A DNA stretch of 64,000 nt, taken from assembly GCA_036435485.1 (NCBI GenBank), contig CM071598.1, positions 41,678,501-41,742,500 of the forward strand, read 5' to 3'. Position 1 is the first letter of the stretch. Every line of letters begins with the position of its first letter. The stretch is from Saposhnikovia divaricata (lineage: Eukaryota; Streptophyta; Magnoliopsida; Apiales; Apiaceae). Under the pieces are notes generated by a model. It ran no database searches, was not told the DNA's origin, and saw only the letters and a list, made by a program, of their open reading frames with translations. This document shows, piece by piece, positions 11,855 through 20,894 of this stretch. The position numbers were made by a program, and so were the translations under genes.

Positions 11855-11866
11855 ATCTCCCCCAAA
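11855..11866 (-). promoter_or_regulatory. Copia-2 polypurine tract
   Basis: The minus strand reads TTTGGGGGAGAT directly before the LTR start TGTTAG. This is the usual plus-strand primer position for a Copia element. Confidence 0.9.
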
Positions 11867-12013
11867 TTGTGAGTAAGACCCTTAGTCACAATTTCATGTC
11901 TGATAACAAGCCTAACATACATAAAGATAAAACTTGACAGTACAGGTATGAATTTCCATTAGCAATTTGGATAGAACTACAGAGTGAGTAATCTTACAGC
12001 CTATGATGAAGAA

Positions 12014-15000
12014 CTAGCCATTGTCTTTTGATTCCCTTTCCATAGCTTTGGCTTGAAATTCATCATATTCTTTCTCTCTTCTTTCTTTCTCCTTCCTTGT
12101 ATTCTCATCCATAGCTTTTATTATTTCTGCCATAGCATCCAATTCTTCAAGCAAAATTGAGTCTTTGAAATCTTCAAGTACTGGTTCCAGAATATTTGCA
12201 GGATAGTGGTTGAGTAGATTCATTCTGATGTTGACTTGATTTCCATTTCTCCTCCTATACTTTACCATGTAGGGGTTGAACTGAACTCTACACAAACCCT
12301 TTTTCCTCAGCTTTTCTGCTTCACTTTCCAGTCTCTCAATTTCTCTCTCTCTTGCCAGCCATTTCTCAAAACACCCTTTTCTGACTTTTTCCTCATGATC
12401 TCTCTTCATTTTCACAAAATCAATTAGCTCCAGCTTCCATACTCTCTCCACTTTATCTTCTGAGCTCAACAGTGCAATGATTCTCTCTATGTCATATAGC
12501 TTGCCCCAGTGTTGACATCCTCCTTGTTTGAATTTCTCCTCCCTTCCATCAGAATATTTAATCTCAAGGCAATTATCAACAATGGCAACATGATAGATTC
12601 TTTGAGCTTGCAAAAATTGCAGTTGGTCTACATCATAATCTTCATCTAGTGGTTGGAGTTTTAGGCCTGGATAGATTGTCAGGGTTTTTGATATGGTTGG
12701 CTTTGATTTCCTTGCAGCTTGCTTGAACTTGATTCTTTTTACATGATTACTTGGCAGCAGTATGTGACCTTTGTTTGTAGACCATTGTAGTATTCCATTA
12801 GCAGTTTGCTTTTTGAAACATACAGATGGTTTCTTGACTTGAATCTTCTTCTCTTCTTGAGGTGGCAAGACAGTTGCAGAAGCCATAGATGCAAATTTTG
12901 AAAGGTCACTACTGGCAGCATTCACCCTAGACTTAGAGTCTTGCGTTGTGGTGAGGTTACTGTCAGCAATGCCTGAGGCTTGCTGTCTTCCACTTTTCCT
13001 CTCAGAGCCTTTACCTTGATCATCATCATTCTTCCTCTTCTCATCATCCTTCTTCTTCTTGTCTTCATCACCCTTATTACTCCTGTGATGACTTCTCCTT
13101 CCGTCACTTTTATCTTCATCCTTGTCTTGATCTTTGCTTGGGTTGAACTTAGCAGTCTCAGATACAATGCCAGTTACAATATATGACCTGAGATAAGATA
13201 TAGCTTCTAATTCTTCTGCTGTTCTTGATCCCTTCTTCTTGATCAGTTTCTCAATGATGGCTATGATGAGATTTTTATTTTGAGGAGTTAGATGCTTAGG
13301 AATGACCAGCTGCTTGATATCTTCAATTCTTGTTCCAGCCTGGTAGATAATAGTTCTAGGATCTGTGAAAACTTCAGGTAGCCTTGAAGGTTGACCATTC
13401 CTCAAGTCATCATGAAGACTCTTGTTGTTCTCATTTCCCTTCTCAATTAGTCCAAGGAGCACATTCACTTCTGAGTGCTTTAGACTCTGTAGAGTATTGA
13501 TGGTTAAGTGCCATATCTTGTTCTTTCCTACCATCAATATCTCCTTGAGCCATAGATCATTAAGCCTCCTTGGTACTACAGTGAGACAGTCAATCTGACT
13601 CTTCAAACTCTCATGATATAGCAGAGCATCACCAGCCTGTTCTCTAGAGACTTTCAGAAACTCCAAGAATGCATCATCATGATAGACATTTGAGTTTGCA
13701 ATTTCTTGTAGCTTGGCCTCAGTGACCACCTTCACTTCTACTGGCTTGGCACTCTTAGATATTGAGATTTGAGGCTTGTCAGATGGCATACTCCCTGCAA
13801 CCACTGTGGTTGTGATAGACTGCCTTTGACCATCAGGAGTAGTGATGTGCACAGTTGGTAGAGTGACAACTGGCAGAGAAGTGGGAGGCTTGGGAGGCTC
13901 ATCAACTTTGTCCTTTCCTTTTCCAGGCACATGAGTAGTAGATTTCAAAGTTCTCTGATGGCCACCCTCAGTGATCTTGATGCCCTTTTCTAGTGGTCTC
14001 TCCCCCTTTGGATTTGAGTTCTTTGATATCCTCTTCTCCCCCTTAGGCTTGTTGACAGACACAGGGGCTGTAGGAGGCACCTTTGAAGTTGAAGATTCAT
14101 CAGGTAGAGGGAGACCCATGTGCTTCATCATTGCAGACAACATTGATTGTTGATGCAGAAGAACATCAGCTGTGGTGGTGGCTTGAGTGTTCAACTGCTC
14201 AGTCAGAGTTGTCACAGTGTCTGTAAGATGAGCATTGGACTTGTGGAGAGAGACTACCTCCTTTTCAAGAGTATCCACTTTAATGAAGAGTTCATTGGCC
14301 TTAAAACCAGATAGGGATTGATCCTTCAGTCTCTGCACTTCGAACCTTGACATCTCATGCACAGGAACCTCAGTGACCAGCTTGTCTCCATATTGATTTG
14401 CAAAGAGGGTCCTGAGCATGGCATTGGCATCAGTTGTCTGATCTGATAAGGATTGAAATTTGTGCCCCAGACCTGTGACAGCATCCTTGAGAATAGCCAA
14501 ACCATTGTCCATCCTGGTGCAAGTAGCATTGCAGGTTCGAATGTCCTTGAGAACAGTCTCCAATTGAGGGAATTTAGCATCAAAAGTCCTCTTGATCTCA
14601 TGCACCTCCTTGGTTGTAGCTGAACACACTTCATTAATTTCTGTCTTTAAGCCTTTACCAAGATAGTGTGCAGCCTTGAGAATGCCTTTATAGCTATCAT
14701 TCACTGCTTCAAACACATCAGTAGGGTTGAGAGATTTGGCATTGGACCCTAGTGAAGTGATGTACTCTTCTCTGAGGTACTGGAGACCTTCTGAGAGAGG
14801 GATTGAATTGGTTCCTTGCAGCCAAGCATCGATATTCCCATCTCTCTCAGTTTCATCTATGATCTTCTCCTTCTGTAGCTCTACATCCTCTTTGTGACAT
14901 AGGAGAATAGCTTCATAGTCTGGATTGGGCATGTTTGCAGTGAGAAGGTGCTGAGCAATTTTTGTGAACTCAGGGATCTGATCCACAACTAAGCTTTGAA

Positions 15001-16798
15001 GTGCTTCAACCGTCAATTGTGGTGGAACAGACCCTGATCCTGAAGCACTGTCATGTTGCACAGGCTTCAGCCATTGAGACATAAAGTTAGAGCTAGAGCT
15101 AGGCTTGCTAGGCTCCTCAGTTACAGATGCAACTTCTGCAACCGGATGAACAGACTCTACTACTGCTGTCTCCACAGAAGTGGGATGAGTTACAACAGTA
15201 GTTGACACAGGCACAGAGTCTCTAGTAAGAACTAGTGAATCCTCTGTGTTTGTGATGGTGTCATTAGGATATGCCCCAGCATGCATTCCCTGACCATCCA
15301 AATGTGGTACCTGGGTGGTGAGCAAGGTGTCATGCACCAAGTCACTTGAATTCATTGGCTCATCAAAGGAAAAGAATTCTTGATGATCAATGCCTTGCTC
15401 CTCAATTGCTTGAGTTGCAGGCTTCAAAGAAATATGAGTGGTAGATTCTGAAAGAGAAGTGTGTTGTAGACAAGATTTTGGCAACTCCCCCTGAGAAATA
15501 GAGGGAGTTTCAGTTATGATGTGCTCTCCACTCAGTGTTGTGCCAGCCTTATCACTCCCTTGTGCTGACTCTTTACAGATAGGTGCATTGGGGAGGATGC
15601 TTGATTCTATAGATGCATCCTGTTGAGAGGATACATCTAGTGAGCTGTGTGCCCCTGATTTTACAACTTCAGCCATTTGAGTGACTGAAGAGGTGGTTTT
15701 AGACTTCTTCTTCTTCTTTAGGCTTATGATAGGTGACTCAGGTGTCTCACTTTCTAACCCTAGTTCTACAGCCAAGGCTGCTTCAGTTAAGATTTCTAAA
15801 GGTTCAGAAGCAGCCTGTTTTCTCTTCTTTTTACTAACATCACCCTTTTGAGAGGATGATGCAGTTGGCTCTTTGCTGGATAGAGTGTTTGGCTGAGGGG
15901 GTTGGTTAGCAGGCCTTGGGTTAGCACTTTGTTCTCCTTGCTTAGGCTGTGCTAACTGTGATTTTGAATCAAATATTGGCATGTTGTGGGGGTAAGACCT
16001 AAACAAACCCTCCATGTGGGGAGTTATGCTAAGTCTTACATCCACATCATTCCTAGTCTCCAAATTACCAAAAATGAGTTTGGTCATGGACTTAGGATAG
16101 CCTATTTTACTCTTATCTACTCCAGGCAGTTCAATCAATGAAGCATTTTTAAAGTTAAGCACTGATTGAATAAAGCGAGGAAAGAAAATTTCATTACCTC
16201 TCTTGGCTGTGGTCTGACCAAGTCTCCCATAGAGTTCCTGTAGGATGAGAAGTCCAACATCTATCTTTCTCCCATGAGCCAAGGCATAGGCAAGCTGCTG
16301 CACGGGTGTACTAATCTGATCAAAGCTTGATTTCCGTGCAGTGAATACTTGAAGGAGTGTAGCAAATACAAAGCTCCATTCTTTCCTCAAGAACTTCCTA
16401 TTCAACTTTCCCAGCTTGATAGTATCAGAGTAGTTGATGAAGTCAAAGAATTCTTCCAACTCATCATTGGAGGCCAGAGCATCATACGTCTCTTGCTGCA
16501 TATCCAAGGCTTGATTCATGTCTGCAGTGGTGATAGTGATATCCTCTCCTCGAATCTTGCAGTGAACAATATAAGAGGTGATAGCATTCTCAAGAGCGAT
16601 GACCTCCACAGTAGCAGTCCTCCAGAATTGTTCCAATAGATCTATGTACAGAGTTGGGTTGGCTGAGAGCACACTCTTGATGTATGATTCAGACAACCAC
16701 CGAACAAAGCACTTGAAATTGGCATTCGGTGCTTCCACATCACTGGAGATTGCGATGAAATTAGTTTGGGATGGTATGGTGAGTTGAGTGTTTGCCAT
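12014..16798 (-). CDS. Copia-2 third ORF (env-position protein), 1594 aa
   Basis: Uninterrupted frame from ATG at 16798 to the stop at 12014, between pol and the 3' LTR, where SIRE elements carry an envelope-like or accessory ORF. Residues about 1-260 look like a folded domain (NPTLYIDLLEQFWRTATVEV, EWSFVFATLLQVFTARKSSF, FFPRFIQSVLN) that I recognise from retroelement proteins of Asteraceae; its function is not known to me. Then come a Ser/Thr/Pro-rich linker with basic clusters KKKRKQ and KKKKKSK that could be nuclear signals, heptad-rich coiled-coil segments (VDTLEKEVVSLHKSNAHLTD), a highly charged Lys/Asp stretch, and a C-terminal basic coiled coil (REREIERLESEAEKLRKKG). I see no signal peptide and no membrane segment, so a true envelope role is not supported. 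A TATA-like box and LTR-like motifs lie upstream. Confidence 0.8.
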   Translation of the reverse strand: MANTQLTIPSQTNFIAISSDVEAPNANFKCFVRWLSESYIKSVLSANPTLYIDLLEQFWRTATVEVIALENAITSYIVHCKIRGEDITITTADMNQALDMQQETYDALASNDELEEFFDFINYSDTIKLGKLNRKFLRKEWSFVFATLLQVFTARKSSFDQISTPVQQLAYALAHGRKIDVGLLILQELYGRLGQTTAKRGNEIFFPRFIQSVLNFKNASLIELPGVDKSKIGYPKSMTKLIFGNLETRNDVDVRLSITPHMEGLFRSYPHNMPIFDSKSQLAQPKQGEQSANPRPANQPPQPNTLSSKEPTASSSQKGDVSKKKRKQAASEPLEILTEAALAVELGLESETPESPIISLKKKKKSKTTSSVTQMAEVVKSGAHSSLDVSSQQDASIESSILPNAPICKESAQGSDKAGTTLSGEHIITETPSISQGELPKSCLQHTSLSESTTHISLKPATQAIEEQGIDHQEFFSFDEPMNSSDLVHDTLLTTQVPHLDGQGMHAGAYPNDTITNTEDSLVLTRDSVPVSTTVVTHPTSVETAVVESVHPVAEVASVTEEPSKPSSSSNFMSQWLKPVQHDSASGSGSVPPQLTVEALQSLVVDQIPEFTKIAQHLLTANMPNPDYEAILLCHKEDVELQKEKIIDETERDGNIDAWLQGTNSIPLSEGLQYLREEYITSLGSNAKSLNPTDVFEAVNDSYKGILKAAHYLGKGLKTEINEVCSATTKEVHEIKRTFDAKFPQLETVLKDIRTCNATCTRMDNGLAILKDAVTGLGHKFQSLSDQTTDANAMLRTLFANQYGDKLVTEVPVHEMSRFEVQRLKDQSLSGFKANELFIKVDTLEKEVVSLHKSNAHLTDTVTTLTEQLNTQATTTADVLLHQQSMLSAMMKHMGLPLPDESSTSKVPPTAPVSVNKPKGEKRISKNSNPKGERPLEKGIKITEGGHQRTLKSTTHVPGKGKDKVDEPPKPPTSLPVVTLPTVHITTPDGQRQSITTTVVAGSMPSDKPQISISKSAKPVEVKVVTEAKLQEIANSNVYHDDAFLEFLKVSREQAGDALLYHESLKSQIDCLTVVPRRLNDLWLKEILMVGKNKIWHLTINTLQSLKHSEVNVLLGLIEKGNENNKSLHDDLRNGQPSRLPEVFTDPRTIIYQAGTRIEDIKQLVIPKHLTPQNKNLIIAIIEKLIKKKGSRTAEELEAISYLRSYIVTGIVSETAKFNPSKDQDKDEDKSDGRRSHHRSNKGDEDKKKKDDEKRKNDDDQGKGSERKSGRQQASGIADSNLTTTQDSKSRVNAASSDLSKFASMASATVLPPQEEKKIQVKKPSVCFKKQTANGILQWSTNKGHILLPSNHVKRIKFKQAARKSKPTISKTLTIYPGLKLQPLDEDYDVDQLQFLQAQRIYHVAIVDNCLEIKYSDGREEKFKQGGCQHWGKLYDIERIIALLSSEDKVERVWKLELIDFVKMKRDHEEKVRKGCFEKWLAREREIERLESEAEKLRKKGLCRVQFNPYMVKYRRRNGNQVNIRMNLLNHYPANILEPVLEDFKDSILLEELDAMAEIIKAMDENTRKEKERREKEYDEFQAKAMERESKDNG

Positions 16799-16919
16799 TT
16801 GGGTAGAGAAGAAAAGAGAATTAGGATTGAAGAAGAAATTCGCAGTTAGGGTTTTTCAGAGGTTTCAGGAGTTGAGATGCTTGAGAAATCGAACGAAATG
16901 AATTGAATAGTTGTGAAGT

Positions 16920-17358
16920 TGTATATATAAATGTCTTGAGTTGTCGATAGATAAGTGTTCTGTAGCGACAAGTCATTCGAGAAGTATGAAACAACTATTC
17001 GAGAAGTCAAGAAAGGCTTATTCGATATCTCAGGCAGTTTTTAACTCACAGCTGGCAGTGATTTAACTCAGAAAATAATTCAAAGTTAAGTAAAATATAT
17101 TTTTATGAGTGAAATGAAGGTTTGAATATAAATCCAAAAAGCGATTAAGTGTCAGCGAAAAATCAGCCTTTTCAAATGATTCGATAACTCAAATGCAGCA
17201 TTCGAGAACTCTATCATTAGAGAACTAAAATACTCTATTCGAGAACTCAAAGTGTGCTATTCGATTTCTCTAAAAGACACTATTTGAGAACTCAAGAGGG
17301 TTCTAGATAGGCCTATTCGAGAACTCGAGCCAAGACATAACAATGAACCATTCGAGAA
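16920..17358 (-). promoter_or_regulatory. Candidate internal promoter of Copia-2 ORF3
   Basis: On the minus strand a TATA-like TTATATATAC lies at 16921-16930, about 125 bases before the ORF3 ATG. Just upstream, six TTCGAGAA cores start at 16976, 16998, 17201, 17238, 17316 and 17351, with TTCGATAT and TCGATAACTC variants. This is the same vocabulary as the LTR cluster. The stretch lies between the pol stop (17634) and ORF3, where no coding is needed. The promoter function is inferred. Confidence 0.5.
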
Positions 17359-17633
17359 GTCTGACTTATCGAACTGTACTTTTCACTCATAAAATTCAAT
17401 TTCCACTATCCTTTAAAATTTACTGGAAATATTCATTGACGAATATTCTACCAAATTAAATAGTGGTTTACTCAAAATTTTTACATAAATTTCAAGCTAC
17501 ATATGTATGATTTTCAACATGTGCAGCATTGGAATATTTATACATCATACTCCAGCCAATACTTACTTCAGAAATATTAGGCATTTGATAAAGTAAGTAT
17601 TTACTGCTGCAACAATCTAGTTGATATATTCAC

Positions 17634-20600
17634 TTAGCCAGAATTCGAAGAATTCAGCATTCCAATCTCACTTACCAGCCTAGTGAAGGTGGCTTCATCT
17701 AATGGCTTAGTGAATATGTCAGCTAGTTGTTTATCTGTAGAGACATAATGCAACTCAATGGTTCCATTAGTTGCATGTTCTCTAATGAAATGATATCTGA
17801 TGTCAATGTGCTTTGTCCTAGAATGATTGACAGGATTGGCAACTATAGAGATTGCACTTGTGTTGTCACATATGATAGGAATTCTTTCCAACACAAGTCC
17901 ATAATCTCTAAGTTGGTTTCTAATCCAAAGCACTTGAGCACAACAACTTCCAGCAGCTATGTATTCAGCTTCAGCTGTGGAAGTTGACACAGATTGTTGT
18001 TTCTTGCTGTACCAAGAGACTAACCTTTGTCCAAGAAACTGGCAGCTACCTGATGTGCTTTTCCTATCCACTCTGCATCCAGCATAATCAGCATCAGAAT
18101 AACCAACCAGATTGAACCCTGTGTCCTTAGGATACCATAACCCCAAGTTTGGTGTGCCTTTCAGATATTTGAAGATCCTTTTTATTGCTATCATGTGTGA
18201 TTCCTTTGGGTTTGATTGAAACCTTGCACATAAGCATGTAGCAAACATGATATCTGGCCTACTAGCAGTGAGGTAGAGTAGAGAACCAACCATGCCTCTG
18301 TAGATTGAGATATTTACCTTTTTGCCCTTAGCGTCATCATCTAACTTGGTGGCAGTGGCCATGGGTGTCTTCGCAGGTGAACATTCTTCCAAATCAAATT
18401 TCTTCAGTAAATCTTTAATGTATTTGGTTTGACTTATAAAAATGCCATCCTTTCTTTGACTAACTTGCAGTCCAAGAAAGAATGTTAATTCTCCCATCAT
18501 ACTCATCTCATATCTGCTTTGCATGAGCTTAGAGAATTTTTCACACAGCTTCTCATTTGTAGAGCCAAATATGATATCATCCACATAGATTTGAACTAGG
18601 ATAATATCATCACCATGTTTCTTGTAGAACAGTGTCTTGTCCAGTGTGCCTCTAGTGAATTGATTCTCCAGTAGAAATTGTGATAGTGTGTCATACCATG
18701 CCCTAGGAGCTTGCTTGAGTCCATACAATGCTTTAAGTAATCTGTAGACAAAGTGGGGAAACTGTGGATCCTTAAAGCCAGGTGGTTGTTGCACATATAC
18801 TTCTTCTTCCAACTCCCCATTCAGGAATGCACTCTTGACATCCATTTGATAGACCTTGAAATTAGAATGTGCAGCAAATGCCAAGAAAATTCTGATGGCT
18901 TCTAGTCTAGCAACAGGGGCAAAGGTCTCATCGTAGTCAATACCTTCCTGTTGAGAGTATCCTTTTGCAACCAACCTTGCTTTGTTTCTTATGACTACAC
19001 CATTTTCATCCATCTTATTCCTTAGAACCCATTTAGTTCCAACAACGGTTCTATCCTTTGGTGCAGGCACTAGTTCCCATACTTTGCTCCTTTCAAATTG
19101 ATTTAGCTCCTCTTGCATAGCAATTATCCAGTCAGGATCCAACAATGCATCATCAAGTTTCTTAGGCTCAACTTGGGATAGAAAGCAGCCATAGAGACAT
19201 TCATTTATAGTTGCTCTCCTTGTCCTTACTCCTGCATTTGGATTTCCAATTATCTGATCTGCAGTGTGTGATCTATCCCATTTCCTTGTATGTTCAGATT
19301 GATTTCTCATCCTTGATGTTGCTTCATCATTTAGATCATGATCATCTACATTTCCTCCCCCTGTGAAGTTGTCACTCCTCACAGGTGTATCTTGGATGCT
19401 TGTTTCTTCATTGTTGGTTGACACAGGTTCTTCATTCACTTGAGTTTGTTGGATTATGAGTTCAGATTCACTTTCAATCTCCTCATCAGAATCATCTAGA
19501 TTGTCAAACTTCAAGGGATCTTTATCTTCATCATTGGCTTCTTCTAATCCAGGTAGTTTGCTGTCATCAAATGTTACATCTGTGCTCTCCATTACTTTCT
19601 TTTGACAAATGACATAAACTTTGTATGCAATTCTTTCCATAGAATAGCCAAGAAAGATTCCTTCAAATGCCTTTGCATCAAACTTTCCAACATATTCTGA
19701 ATTATCTTTTAGCACAAAGCACTTGCTTCCAAAAGTATGAACATACTTTAGAGTAGGCTTCTTTCCAGTCATCAAGTTGTAAGGTGTCTTTCCAGTGTTT
19801 TTGTTGATGAGGGTTCTGTTTTGGATGTAGCATGCAGTGCTCACAGCCTCAGCCCAAAAACATGTAGGCATCTTTGCATCAAGTAGCATTGTTCTAGCAG
19901 CCTCTATCAGAGTCCTATTCTTTCTCTCAACAACTCCATTTTGTTGTGGGGTCCTTGGAGCTGAGAATTGTTGAGAAATACCATTTTCTTTGCAGAATGC
20001 TCCAAGCATGGCATTTCTGAATTCTGTCCCATTATCACTTCTTAATGCAATCACACTTGCATTTATGGCCTTTGCTTCTTTGTCAACTTTCTTTATGTGC
20101 TCAATGATTACTTGTGGAGCCTCATCCTTTGATGCCAGAAATTCTACCCATGTATACCTTGTAAAATCATCAACCATCACTAGAGCATACTTCTTCCTTC
20201 CTAGTGACATAATATTGACAGGCCCAAACAAATCCATATGAATCAGTTGCAGGGGTTTGGTTATAGATGTCACTGTTTTTGACTTGTGGCTTGATCTTTT
20301 CATTTTTCCCTTTTGACACGCCTCACACACTCCTTCTTGACAGAATTCAAGTGTGGGCATGCCTCTCACTAACTCCCTTTTGACTAGGGAATTAATGGCT
20401 TTGAAGTTCAGGTGTGATAGCTTCTTGTGCCACAGCCAACTGTCTTCATTTGATGCTTTTGAGTAGAAGCAACAAATTGTGTCCTTGCTTGCAGAGTCCA
20501 TATTGGCTACAAACAGGCTTCCTTTCCTTACTCCAGACAGAGCAAAATCACCAGTCTTCTTGTGGGTGATCAAACATTCATCTTTGTCAAAGTTCACTTT

Positions 20601-20894
20601 GAAGCCTCTGTCAGTGAATTGACCAACACTCAGTAGATTATGCTTGAGCCCCTTGACCAGTGCTACATTCTCAATGATGACATTTCCAATTTCCAACTTG
20701 CCATATCCCAGTGTGTTGCCAATGCTGTCATCTCCAAAAGCAACCATTGGGCCAGCCTTTTCCTCATACTGTGATAGCAGGGCCATATCACCAGTCATAT
20801 GATTTGAGCATCCACTGTCCAAAATCCACATGACCTTCTTTTTACTTTCTTTGCCCTGCAAACACAAAAGTATTACTTCTCCTTTGGTACCCAA
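17634..20894 (-). CDS. pol: Copia-2 Pol polyprotein
   Basis: About 1086 residues, open throughout. Order: aspartic protease WILDSGCSNHMTGD (about 23-36), GAG-pre-integrase (DSWLWHKKLSHLNF about 150) with CEACQKGK, integrase catalytic residues in MDLFGPV (about 222), SDNGTEF (about 288) and VVERKNRTL (about 324), reverse transcriptase with the YVDDIIFGS active site, and RNase H (SDADYAG, AEAEYIAAG, CDNTSAI). There is no good ATG at the 5' end: the frame opens after a stop inside the gag tail and overlaps gag by about 20 bases in the -1 frame, so it is probably made as a Gag-Pol fusion rather than from its own start. It carries out cDNA synthesis and integration. Confidence 0.93.
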   Translation of the reverse strand: MGTKGEVILLCLQGKESKKKVMWILDSGCSNHMTGDMALLSQYEEKAGPMVAFGDDSIGNTLGYGKLEIGNVIIENVALVKGLKHNLLSVGQFTDRGFKVNFDKDECLITHKKTGDFALSGVRKGSLFVANMDSASKDTICCFYSKASNEDSWLWHKKLSHLNFKAINSLVKRELVRGMPTLEFCQEGVCEACQKGKMKRSSHKSKTVTSITKPLQLIHMDLFGPVNIMSLGRKKYALVMVDDFTRYTWVEFLASKDEAPQVIIEHIKKVDKEAKAINASVIALRSDNGTEFRNAMLGAFCKENGISQQFSAPRTPQQNGVVERKNRTLIEAARTMLLDAKMPTCFWAEAVSTACYIQNRTLINKNTGKTPYNLMTGKKPTLKYVHTFGSKCFVLKDNSEYVGKFDAKAFEGIFLGYSMERIAYKVYVICQKKVMESTDVTFDDSKLPGLEEANDEDKDPLKFDNLDDSDEEIESESELIIQQTQVNEEPVSTNNEETSIQDTPVRSDNFTGGGNVDDHDLNDEATSRMRNQSEHTRKWDRSHTADQIIGNPNAGVRTRRATINECLYGCFLSQVEPKKLDDALLDPDWIIAMQEELNQFERSKVWELVPAPKDRTVVGTKWVLRNKMDENGVVIRNKARLVAKGYSQQEGIDYDETFAPVARLEAIRIFLAFAAHSNFKVYQMDVKSAFLNGELEEEVYVQQPPGFKDPQFPHFVYRLLKALYGLKQAPRAWYDTLSQFLLENQFTRGTLDKTLFYKKHGDDIILVQIYVDDIIFGSTNEKLCEKFSKLMQSRYEMSMMGELTFFLGLQVSQRKDGIFISQTKYIKDLLKKFDLEECSPAKTPMATATKLDDDAKGKKVNISIYRGMVGSLLYLTASRPDIMFATCLCARFQSNPKESHMIAIKRIFKYLKGTPNLGLWYPKDTGFNLVGYSDADYAGCRVDRKSTSGSCQFLGQRLVSWYSKKQQSVSTSTAEAEYIAAGSCCAQVLWIRNQLRDYGLVLERIPIICDNTSAISIVANPVNHSRTKHIDIRYHFIREHATNGTIELHYVSTDKQLADIFTKPLDEATFTRLVSEIGMLNSSNSG

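Noticed and set aside
12014..16798. A host gene encoding a large coiled-coil protein
   Set aside because: It lies wholly inside a complete element with matching LTRs, between pol and PPT, on the same strand.
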